Made by a program: the position numbers and the translations under genes. The notes beneath the pieces are model-generated. The model saw nothing but the letters and a program-made list of their open reading frames with translations. It searched no databases and was not told the DNA's origin. A stretch of 64,000 bases of DNA from Puccinia triticina (lineage: Eukaryota > Basidiomycota > Pucciniomycetes > Pucciniales > Pucciniaceae): positions 4,216,001 to 4,280,000 of the forward strand of contig NC_070562.1 of NCBI RefSeq assembly GCF_026914185.1, written 5' to 3'. Shown here piece after piece: positions 44,042 to 55,236 of the stretch. Numbering within the stretch: the stretch's first letter is position 1; every line of letters starts with the position of its first letter.

Positions 44042-46334
44042 TTCCTATTCACATCTGCGGCCGTGCTGTTGCAAAGATCGACTTTCAGACTCGCGCATGG
44101 AGAAGAGGAAAGGGTGGGTGATGAGTCAGGAACAGCCATGTAATCAAGCAAAAACATGCAGCCATTCTTGCCTCTTCAGTCAAATTCCAACTGCATAAAC
44201 AGTACCCCTTTGTGACTGAATCATGGGGTCTGTTTCCTTCAATCACGTTGACACAAATATCATTGGAGCTACATATATTTATTTATTTAATCCTCCACAA
44301 CGTTTCGCCTGTTTTTGTTTCTCAGCATCTTTGGCGGGCAATTTTCTATTAGGCCTCTAAGCATCATTCTGCAGTGTACTTATTATTTCATGAATATTAG
44401 AGTAATTGCCTTCATTGCTTCTGTAACCAAGCACTCTCAAAATTAAGTGTAAAAAAATACCAGAGACTCACAGATCTTTGGTTCAGAAACCCTAAACTTA
44501 GCTACAAATAAGCTACTGAAACAAAATTTCCAGTCATCAGATGTAAGAACAATGTGAGAAAAACCTGATACAGAACACAGCTGAGAACATTTAAAATGGG
44601 TTAAATGCTGGGGTCAAAAACTGGTTATCCCTTTTTTTCCTTGTGTGACCCCACACAAGGGCAGACTGGTTATGTTTGACTATGGAAATGGTGACAGTAG
44701 CATTTTGGTCACTGAGCCAAGCCCAAACTTCTCCAGGGGTGTCAGGTTTCTTTGATGCGCTGCCAATGGTCATCATGATGACGGGCTGGGGACTAACTTA
44801 ATTCAGTCCCTCTACTGGAGGGGGATCCTCCCAAGGAGGGACTTATGTGCTTATATGTGGACCCCGCAGGGGTAGAGAAATAGAAAAATGGTGTTTTTCA
44901 ATCTTTTCTGGATGCACCATTTCTTACTGGGCAATGAAACTTTGGGGGAACAAAATATGCACAAGATCATGGAGAATCTTTGTACATATTGTGCCTATTT
45001 TTCAGGGCCTTGGGTACTATTGAATCCTTTTTTTGTTACTGAAATGTGTCCTGCTTCATCCTGTATTACACGTCTTGCACTGTACAGGATCCAAAACCAA
45101 TGATATTACAACTATGATAGCAGGGAAAAAAGAGGGGTTGAGCATTTTTGAAAAAAAAAGTAGAAATATGAGGACAGCTTGGGCCATCCCAGATATCCAA
45201 ACTAGATCAAAAATGATCCAGATGCTTGTGCGTAAGGCTAATTTGTAAACAATTACCTACCAAAACAGCTAATTCTCTACTCCTGTGGGGTTAACATAGC
45301 ACCATTTCCCTCCTTCAGAGGTCTGATTAGGGACTTAGTTAAGTTAGGGCTGGGGATAGGCCACTTGGTTGCACATAGCAAGAAGAAAAGTGGATTCAAT
45401 TTGAGGTTCACATTTGAAATTCTTCAGCAATGCAAAAATTTCAAACCAGCCAAGCCTTTAAGGTTTTGAATTCTGAGCTCAGCCTCAAGCTGATTTGACT
45501 GGGAAGTTAACAAATTTCCAAAACCAGAAAGTAGTGCTATGTAACACTGTCAAATGTGAACTAATTGGTTTGTGGTGCTGAAAACTTGAGTTCAATCTTC
45601 ATGTGGTGTGCCTCACTAATTTGAGTTTTCACTCAAGTTGCTTCCATCCCCTTGGAAAAACTGGCTGTACATATTAGGGGGGTTCACACCTAAAATTTAA
45701 AAAACTTTAGAGGTGAATTTAAATTCATAAGGTCTTCATGACCAAGATTTTAAAGTTCTGGGAGAATTTACATTCTTGTGTGTTGCTGATCAATCAGTAA
45801 AACTTATTGAAGTTTAAAAAAATGGTTCATAAACACCTTAAAATGGGTTCTAAAGTTTTACAAATTTCAATTGTGAACTCCCCCATTGTCACAAAAGTAT
45901 ATTGGATGACTTCCTGTAGCCTGAATGGTTAGATTTAGCCAGAGGTGCTAAACCTTGTTTGCTGTTGAGAACTCAATCTAAATCACTTTTCACCAGCCAG
46001 TAAGGTTTAACCTTGCCTGATAGATCTAGATTTTTAGCCCACAAGAAGTCATCCATTTTCCTACATAATATCAATATACAAGCCCCCTAACCTATAAACA
46101 CCCCTGGGAAGTTTCCTGGAGGTTGCTGAAACTTCCCTCTAGTTTTCATGTGCTGCAGTACAGCAAACTCATCTGCATTTGTTTGAGAGAGTTTGCCATA
46201 CCAAGCAGCCAATGAAACTCCCTGTAGAAAAAATCCACACACAGACATCCAAACAAAGAATAATTATGTATAAATGAGCTCTAATTTGCTACAAGTCAAG
46301 TCCATTTCCCCTTTTCATTGTTGATTGCACCAAA
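44042..46334. other. Intergenic, AT-rich, with MITE family 1 copy
   Basis: No gene is supported by a long frame. A MITE of family 1 lies at 45,677-45,884. The last ~150 bp before 46,335 (around AATTATGTATAAATGAGC at 46,260) contain a TATA-like box that could serve the secreted-protein gene. Confidence 0.4.
45677..45884. repeat. MITE family 1, copy 2
   Basis: GGGGGGTTCACACCTAAA at the left and TTTCAATTGTGAACTCCCCC at the right mirror the element at 24,302-24,491; the interior is diverged. Confidence 0.65.
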
Positions 46335-49300
46335 ATGCACCCTTACCAACTCAAATGTTTGCTGTTTTTAGGTTTGTTAATTATCTCCACCAATGAGGTA
46401 TCTGTTCTACCCATGGTGATGGAAAAGGATGGAATTATTCATGATACTACCAATGCCATAAAGAATGAGCCTAGCTTTCCACAAAGAATCCATTCACCTA
46501 CATATGGGGGCACATTGGGATCAGAATTATCGCGCAACCAGGAGATAACTAATAGTTTTAGCCTTCATGGTTCTAGCTCTTCAGGAATAAACTGGCTTCC
46601 AGGTCCATCAGCTGCAAGTGTAAAACCTCAATTTTCTGCTTTGTTCAATTCCAACCTGGCATTTCATCCATGTGTTATGGTTCCTGTATCCCCAAACTTT
46701 CCAATCCTTTTCATGCCAGGAGCCTATAATAGGGAATCAGCAATGATGGTGCAAAACTTGCAACTGCTAAATGCATTTGGTCCTACTCCACATTTTAAAC
46801 AGCCAGTTTTGTTTTATCATGGCCAGAACAATGTGAACCAAGGAATGCATAACCATCTACCAACAGGACCAGCCTATGGACACATGATGGGTCAACAACA
46901 AGCCAGGGCCAGATCATGGACAACAGATGATTTGCAAGACCTTAATATCCACAGAATAAAACCTGAACATCCAGTACTACTGGGAGGGGCACTTATTGAT
47001 GACAACTGGATTGGTCCAAGGAGATTTCACATGCACATTAATCCTTACTCAAAAGGCACTGGGTTCTTCCAAAGGAGAATCCTCAATCCTTATGCTACTG
47101 AATTCATACCAAGGTGAGAGAAATGTGGAGCAACATCTGTTTTGAGAATATATCCAAATTTAAGGAACATGTTTCTTGTTCTTTCTTCCCCATTAATTAA
47201 ATATATTGTGTTTTAAAAAAATGAATCAAATGAATCAAATTAACATTGGATAGGGGCTTAAATCAAGAAGATTCTAACTATGATCCATTGGCTCCAAATG
47301 AAGAGAACCTAGTGGGTGCCAAGAGCGTAATTGAACAGTTTTACAACAGGTTAATCAATGGGGATGAAGAATTGCTCAGTAAATATGTTAATAAAAGCAG
47401 AAAAACTTCTAAAATTGAACAAGAAGAGGATAGGGAAACAATTTCAGGTAAATCAAAGATCCCCACGGAAGAAAGTTCAGATGTAAGAATAGTGAAATCT
47501 CTATCTTGCAGCTTATTTATCTCAAGACAACTGATTCTTTGTTTGAGTTCCATGATAGCCTCTGCCAAGTGGTTATAAAGAAACAAAATTACCTGGTAAT
47601 GATGTTTCTTCTCCTTCTCAAAAAGAAAACACAGTTATAAAATTCTTGAAAGAATCAAAACAGGAAAGAACAACAGAACTGGATGAGAATAAAAATGGAA
47701 ATGAAAAAAAATCTATTGGGAATCAAGGAAGTGGGAAAATCATACTGAATTCCTCAGAAATATCTATAAATGAGGAATTGAAAAAAGAAAAATTGACACC
47801 AAATCACTTTATGGAGAAAAAAAAGAAGATTGGAGGATCTGATGTGAAATCAAGCTTGGTTGATAAAATTCCTTCGGAAAAAGCATCAAAGATCACTATG
47901 CATGAAGTTTCAGATGTAAGAATATTATCATTGCACATTTGGACTTGAACCTTAATCTCTTGAAATCACTGATTTTTTCTCTGAATTCTATGATAGCCCC
48001 TGCCAAAAAGTGACATACAAGGAACCACGCCTGGCAATGATAGTTATTTTTCTTTTCAGGAAGATGGGACAGTTATGAATGTTTTGAAAGAAGCAAAAGG
48101 GATAAGAATAGAAATGGATGAGATTGAAAGCAGAAATGAAAACAATTCAAGGGGAAATCCAGAAATTTTGGCAGAGGTGGAAAGGAGAATATCATCTTCA
48201 GGATCAGGGATTAAAGTATCATACAAAGACAAGTTGATTTCTGGAAAATTCAATCCTGAAAATGAAAGCATTCTTGTAGGATCTACTATTCAAAAGTCCA
48301 TGGGTGGCAAAAACAATCCAAAAATGCAAAAAGAGACTAACACTGAGGTGAGATTCTCTGCTGTAAAGTTTCAGTTTTAAAGCGTGTTTTTGAAGTTGAT
48401 GTTCCTTTACAGCCTCTTTCTATCAGTAGTATCAATAAGAAAAATTGTATAACTGAAAAGGATCAAATTGGTCATTTTCAAAAAAATGACAAAGCTTTGG
48501 AGTCCTCAAGATTCACACACAGGAAATTACCCATGAGCATGGATGGGTCAGAAAATGAAGATGTTTGCGGAACAATTACACTGAATAAAAATCAAAATCA
48601 TCACCCCTCAAAAGTTCCAGCCATTCTGAAGGGCAGAAAGGTGAGGGGAAATGAGAAAAAAGTTCAAAGCTCTGTTTTTGATCACAATAAAAGCAATTCA
48701 AAGTCAACAACAATCTCTTCAGGTCTGATTATTAATCCAATGGATAAAAACTGGAAGGATTTTCCACAAGAACAAAAATTGGGCAGAAATGATGCTACCA
48801 TTGAGATGGGAAATAAAAGTGAGCTGGAAACACAGGTCTTGATCAACAGAGTGAACAAAAAGTGTTCATCATCAAAGATACCTATGATTCACTCCAAAGC
48901 CAAAATCAATACAGCTGGAAAATCTGAGGACACATATTTTGGATTGGACTCAAAGGTTTCCTCTTCATCAAATATTAGAAGTGCAGAATACCAAAAAGAT
49001 GAACAACTTAAAAACATAATTCTTGGAGCTGATAGAAGAATGTTTTTTTTGGAACAAGAGAAGGAAATTACTCCTAAACAAACAACATCGCAGGCTAGGG
49101 GTCTCAAAAACAAAGATTTGACAACAAAAATCTTCTCTCACACAAATTCCAACATTTCTAAAATAGAAATTAAAGAAATTAAAGACACCAAAGCCAATTT
49201 TAGTGAAAAGGATGCACAAAATGTAAATTGGTCACCTTGTGAAATTCTGTGCAGCTATTTCATGAAATTTTCCATTTTCAAATCAATCTCACCAATAATT

Positions 49301-50812
49301 GGGGAAAAACTCCATTCTGTTGTGAAATTTCTCAGATTTAGGTCAATTGTTGATGAACCTGGAGTTATAGAGCTTAAACACAATCCCCCATGTTACAAAA
49401 AGCCTCTTTGCAGCTTTATCAATGGAATGGAATATAGTGACAAAGATATGAAATCTCAAGAATCAACATCAGTAAGGAAACTGCAAACAAGGATGTCCCT
49501 CACTGAAGTTTTTGCTTTGTCTTGCCCAAATTCAAAAGATCCCTGTCCAGTAAAATTTTTGAAACCAAAACTTGATGACAACTTTGTGACTATCTTTTCA
49601 GCTGAAGACATTGATTCACTATCTCAACCCAACCAAAAGAAGATAATTTCAGATTGGGAAAGAGGGGAGCTACCAAAATGGCCAATGATTGTCTTTTGTC
49701 ATCATTTGAGGTTGAACAACAGGAATATACACACACCAGTAGAAACCATCTTGGAAGAGAAATCATACAATCTCCTACTTCACGGGTGGAGAACTCTTCA
49801 CAGGAAATTAGAAAAAGTAGAGATTGAATGCAATAAATTTCTTGATGATTTTGAATTTGCAAGACGTTTGCTAGCATTTCGTGGTCTGCTTCATCAAAAG
49901 ACACTAGCTCTGAGCTGGGCCCACTGGAGGAACAATTTGAATATCAACTTTAAAGAGTTGAATGCCTTTGAAAATACCTATGGACTTTCAAATGACTATC
50001 TGAAAATAAATAAACTTCCCTCTATCATTGGACCCAGATTGCAGTCATATTCTGTTCAATGGAACAAGGCTCACCCCAAAATGAAGGTAAATGACATCTT
50101 GGAAACTTCTCTGGGAAATAACAAGGCCTATGAACGGCAAAAATTGTATTCATATCTGATCAAGAGGAGTCACACCCAAAAATGGTGGAATTCAGAAAAC
50201 CTTGAAAAAGAAAGTTTGGAATTTGGAATAGATATATTGACAGTTTTGAAAGTTGGAGATGCACTCCAATTTGGTTCAAGAAACTTTTCCAAAGAAGATA
50301 ACTTATTGTCTGATTTATATCATGATCTGATCAAAATCATGACAGAAAAAACAAGAACACTACCCTGGATAGAATCACCTGAGCGTGCCTGGCTATATAG
50401 ACACCATGGTCCTGAGTACCAGCAGAAATTGCTAAATTTGAAAGACATTATTTCAAAGCTGGCAGAAACACATAGGTCAAATGTGGTCAAGTGCATTGGG
50501 CCTTCTCTGGAGGAAAGTATACCAAATATGGTACTTGGGAACAAACTCTACAAGATAGGTCATGAATTGACTTGGTGTGATTTGGGACTGAATCCTAAGC
50601 ACCTGGCAGAATTTTGGTTAGAAATATATGGTAGAGGTGATCAATTCAGGACAAAATTTTTATCACTTTCAAAACAATTTTCTCAAAAAGAGAAATGGGC
50701 ATTGACAACTTGGCATTTGCAATACTTGAAAGTGGAAGAGAATCAGTGGCAAGTTTTTAAATTCTTCAAGAAGAAAGCTCCAAGATTTTTTTCCCAACTA
50801 AAAATCCAATAA
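46335..50812 (+). CDS. Large predicted secreted protein with duplicated exons, unknown function
   Basis: Five exons keep phase: 46335-47113, 47254-47482, 47559-47915, 47997-48347 and 48413-50812, 1371 residues. The N-terminus MHPYQLKCLLFLGLLIISTN is a strong signal-peptide candidate. Exon 1 is rich in Pro/His/Asn/Phe; exons 2-4 are Lys/Glu/Ser-rich and probably disordered. Exons 3, 4 and 5 each start PLP/PLS after a TAG or CAG acceptor, and the first ~50 codons of exons 3 and 4 align (LPGNDV..NTVIKFLKESK versus TPGNDS..GTVMNVLKEAK), as do the flanking introns. The last ~450 residues look folded and aromatic-rich (SWAHWRNNLNINFKEL, WCDLGLNPKHLAEFWLEIYG). No domain is recognised. Codon use is AT-rich. 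It is a candidate lineage-specific secreted factor; secretion is inferred from the signal-like start only. Confidence 0.68.
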
Positions 50813-51884
50813 AAAACAGAACAAGCTAAATTTCAACTGAACCAAAATATTCAAATTATCTTCTTATTTTACTTTTATTGGTATTAGCACAATTTATTTT
50901 TATTTTTTTTTTTATTTTCCTTGTTTTTGCTTGCTGGGGTTTTTCTTTGTTATCCTGTTTGATTTTTGGTGACCTTTTTTTTGTCTTTTCCTCCTGTCTG
51001 ATGTATGTATGTAGGGAAGTGATGGCTTCATGGATTCCAAGTTTTGCACAAGCTTGGATAACGGGGGGCCATAGCATTCTGGTCTTATGCAAGTCAGAGG
51101 CTGTCAAGAAATTCATTGATCTAATTCTGATCCCAAACTTGGCACAAAAATTCAATCCTTCCCTGATCCCTCATGTTAGATAATCAAAAAGAAAAAAAAC
51201 CCTCTGGCAAAGATTCATAATTTTCCATACCTAATCACCAACTTAACCTGATTTTCAGATCTGGTATGGAACTCCTACTTTGCCAGGCCATAGGCAGTGT
51301 GTGGAAGGGATTATTGGTGATGAGCCTGACTTCATGTGAGGTCCTAGAACAAATGAGATCTGATAAAAACCAGAGAAAGGGGTGAAACAAAAATGTCAGT
51401 GAGACTTTTTGGCGGGATTATAGTGTTGTGGATCTGGAGAGAGATGGTGATGAGGATATTTAGGCTTCATAAGCAACTGATGAGTGATGATTATCTTTGG
51501 GAAAGATAATGATCTGATGAGTTATGAGGATAATGATCTGAGAATATTGATGGTGAATTTTGTGGATCAGAAGACTTCCATGCCTCCCCATCATATGAGT
51601 TCAAAGTTGGATAAGGCTGTAACCCTTCCAAAACACCCAGTGCAGAACCCTGGGAGTCACACCTGGAGCTAGGATTTTTGGAATGACCCAGGGTTTTGAA
51701 TTACCACATAAATGAGGGGGGGAGGGCGACCAAGGGATGCTCAAAATTTTCATACTCACCATCCAACAACCTCAGTAATCAATATCCACAACATTATATC
51801 AGGCAACAGCAATTTATGATGGTGAGCTGCCCAACAGCAATTGTGGGCTGCTACACTAAAATACACTAAACATCCCCTGTGTGA

Positions 51885-52075
51885 TAGCATAGCGCCTTCT
51901 AGCTTTGGTCGCTAAGACCATAGAATTAGCGGACTGTTAGCGGCTCTACACTCACACTCTGCTGTGTTATACCGCTTTTTAGCGGGTTTTTATTTTTATT
52001 TTTATTTTTATTTAGTTTTTGTTCTCTGGCAGTTAGCGCTAGCTTAACTGCGCTAACAGCTAACGGGGAACCCCA
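51885..52075. repeat. Degenerate hAT-subterminal-like patch
   Basis: About ten TAGCG/CGCTA/GCTAAC words within 190 bp, the same motif class as the ends of the hAT element at 25,861-30,061. The exact TIR was not found, so it may be a decayed or non-autonomous relative. Confidence 0.4.
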
Positions 52076-52610
52076 TTAGTTTTAGAGTAATTAAGCTACA
52101 CTGTGCTGGCCTATTGCTAATGATAGCATAGCTGACCCAGTCACAGTTTCTCCAACAGTTGATCAGGCAGCCTGCCCAACAGACAATCAGGCAGCCTTCA
52201 CAACAGTTGATTAGGCAGCCTTCCCACAAGGGATATGATGGTTATGTTGCCAGGTCTTCTTTCTTGTTGATTTCCAGGCAACAAATAATGGTTGACCTGG
52301 CAAGTTGATTTGCTGGTCAACTATGGGCGGGTTGCGGGTTGACCTTGGGATCAAGCTGCCAACAATGCATGGCTTGCAGTAGTCCACCAATCAATTCAAG
52401 CTGACCAGGGGAAAACCTGCATAGCCATGCCAACCCAAACTGACTGTTTGTGGACAATGAGTGTCAAGTCAACAGCCAAAGGGAGCCAAAAGTTCCACTC
52501 CTGGGCTCATCCTAGCAGGCCCTTTTATTGGTGAAAACAAATTGACCTAACACCTGGTTTTTCCAGGCCAACCATTGAGCACCTGGGTATTGAGCCACAG
52601 GAAAGAACTC

Positions 52611-52983
52611 AGAGCAACTCCACCACAGGAGCTTTCCACAGTGCTAAATGTTTGCCATGTTTAGCTCCCAAGCTGCTGCAGCCTACTGTGGCATCCAACG
52701 CGCAGGAGCTATCCTGAGGGTAAACTCAGCTTTCACCAAGCCCTGAGTGCAGTAGTGGGTTGGGTTTTAGGGGTGTGTGTGTGTGTGGTGTGGTGAGATG
52801 TCAACAAAATTTGAGGTGTCACAGTAGCTATTTGGGAGCTCAGATGTTGATATGTTTGGCACCACCTGAGCTCCCAAGGCTCCTAACACCCCAGATAGCA
52901 ACCCAGGTCGCCCTCAAATTTGTCATTCTTGGAGCTAAATGTCAAATAGCACCGCGGGATAGCACCCAAGGTAGAGTTGCTCT
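52611..52983. repeat. MITE family 3
   Basis: Left end AGAGCAACTCCACC and right end GGTAGAGTTGCTCT are inverted repeats (one mismatch) about 370 bp apart; AAATTTGAGG and CCTCAAATTT pair internally. An identical left-end string occurs at 11,035-11,048, pointing to a dispersed family. Confidence 0.65.
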
Positions 52984-53634
52984 CAACCCCCGGACCAACA
53001 TCCAGGTAACAGCCTTAAAGTTGGAACTCAGACTCCAGGAAGTGAACATGTCACAGACATGTTCACCACATCTCTAAATAAAAACAAGCCCCCACTACAC
53101 CCTCCAAGAAAGGTCAACCCCTTGAATTTACACATTTCCAAACCCACTTGCTTCATCAACAAAATCACCAAAACCACACACTTCCTCCTGAGTCCTCTGT
53201 TTTCCTGAATCCTTTGCAATCACCTCTGTATCCATCTGCAATCCAAAAACAACCAACTGCATCACTGAAAACCAACCAGAAGTGGTTAAAATCCCACTTA
53301 AAGCCAGCAAATAGCGGATAAGACCTCATGCCTGGATCCTTGTCCAAAATCACAAAGATGCTCAAATTTTTCCTGGACTACTCTTGTTGTGGTCCTGGAC
53401 ATAGCACCAAAAACACTGGATTAAAGAAGGAGACCTGGCCTCTGGTTGCAGCTAACTTGAACAAGGCCTGTGAAAGCTGATGCACCAGGAAAATAAAATA
53501 GTCAGCTGATGACAAGTGACATTACACCAGCTCCAGCCTCTATCCAATATCTATTCACTATCTACCCCAATCTCCCAACCATCTCCTCAACTTCCAAAAT
53601 TTACCAAGGAGGTTCTGTTCAGTTTTTGATGAGC

Positions 53635-54190
53635 CCAACTGATCCTCAGTTCTGTCCAGCTGATACTCAGCTTTGGCACCCAGCTCATACTCAGCTTTTC
53701 TGCCCAGCTCATACTCAGCCTTTTCACGCAGCTCACTCTCAGAATTGGAATAAAGCCGTTTGACCATTCCTTGCCCAGGTGATGCTCAGCTTTGTACTAG
53801 TCCTGGCGCAGCTGATGCTCAGCTTTGTACCAGTCCTTGCTCAGCCTTCTCCTACTCCTGTCCCAGCTGATGCTCAGCTTTGGCCCAGTCCTGGGCTAGC
53901 TGGCCAGCTGATGCTCAGCTTGCTGAGTATCAGCTGAGCCAGGCCAGGGAAAAAGATGGAAATCAGCTTGGACAGGACCAGAGCTGAAAATCAGCTAGGC
54001 TAGGGCCAAAGCTGAGCATCAGCTGAGCCATGGACAAGGCTGAGCATCAGCTGTGCCAGGGCCAAAGATGATCATCAGGTGGCCAGTTCCAAAGCTGAGC
54101 ATCAGCTGGGCCAGGGGAAAAACTGAGCATCAGCTGAGCCAGGGTAAAAGCTGAGTATCAGCTGGGCCAGGGCCAAAGCTGAGCATCATC
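53635..54190. repeat. Inverted minisatellite built on CAGCTGATGCTCAGCTTTG
   Basis: From 53,635 to about 53,920 units of ~25-35 nt read GCTGATGCTCAGCTTTG; from about 53,920 to 54,190 the same unit appears inverted (AAAGCTGAGCATCAGCTG). The switch point is a palindrome near 53,915-53,935. The whole could extrude a ~550-nt hairpin. Confidence 0.8.
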
Positions 54191-55236
54191 TGGTTTTTTC
54201 ACATTGAGTGCTTTGATCCTGACACCTATCATGTGAGCCCCAGATGTGCTGGTGGAGAGGAGCAGCATTGGAGCAGTGTTGGAGCTGAAAACAAAGCTGT
54301 GTCATGTCACTTGCCATCAAGTGACTACTTTTTTTTCCTGGTGATGGTGTTAAGGGGTAGATTGGACATGCTGTGGAGTGTTTGTCTGTGCTGGATGGAC
54401 AAGAGGTGAGTGAAATTCTTTTCTGGAAAGCCAAGGCTGAGTTGGTGCCATGGTGCATCATTAATGGATAACAAAGGGGAGTCTAATGCAGCGGAATAGC
54501 TGTGAGTTGACACAAACACACTGATGAAGCTCAGAGATGGTGGAGGCACACCTAAGACCAAGTGAATGGAGTTTGAGTGAGTTGATGATGATTGGAAAAT
54601 AATAGAGATGAAGGAAAACAACAGGGAATGTGGATGGTTGAAATACTAAATCTACAAATAGGGTTTGCACAGTCTCATCATCTAGGTTCAAGCCCAGTTG
54701 GTCCAAGTCCACAGCAAGGTACATGAGAGCCTGGCCTATGCCTCAACAATCATTTTGGGTGATGGATTTCAAGTGCGTGAATTTCAAGTTTGGATGGAAA
54801 TGAAATTGGGCTCAAAATTGAAAGTTAGGAATTCTGGTAACGGTACAGGCCCTTGAGGGCATCTAGAGCTCTCTAACCTCCAATGGGGAGTCATCCAATG
54901 TATGTGTGCCAATGGTCAGTGGCAGTTCATGTTGGAAATGATTGTGTAGTCCCTTGGGGCACCTCTTGTGCTTAGCGCTAGGCTTGCCGCCTTTGTCGGT
55001 ACTTTAAGTTTATAGAGCGCAATGCCAAATCAACCTGCACTTGAAAAAAAAGGTCAGTGAGCCCGGCGCCCTCCGGCGCCCCAAGATGGAGTCGGCGATG
55101 CCATGAGCAGTATTCAAAATCCACTGGGAATGCAATTTGGGCAGATTGTACATCGCGTGGGTCTCCGGAATGGATGGGCCCAGCACAGCCAGCGAGAACC
55201 GTGTGTAACAACCCTCATCTTGAAATTGTTGAATCG
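54191..55236. other. Intergenic and 5' region of SmgGDS-like gene
   Basis: No gene is supported. An open frame from 55,057 overlaps the leader of the next gene and is not needed for it. Confidence 0.4.

Larger units (their letters stand above)
50813..53629. other. Repeat-rich intergenic DNA
   Basis: Contains poly-T/A tracts (50,890-50,920), a TAGCG-rich patch (51,885-52,075) like the hAT subterminal regions, five GGCAGCCT/CAACAG units near 52,150-52,225, a MITE at 52,611-52,983 and a GTGTGTGTGTGT run near 52,772. Short frames have no domains. Confidence 0.5.
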
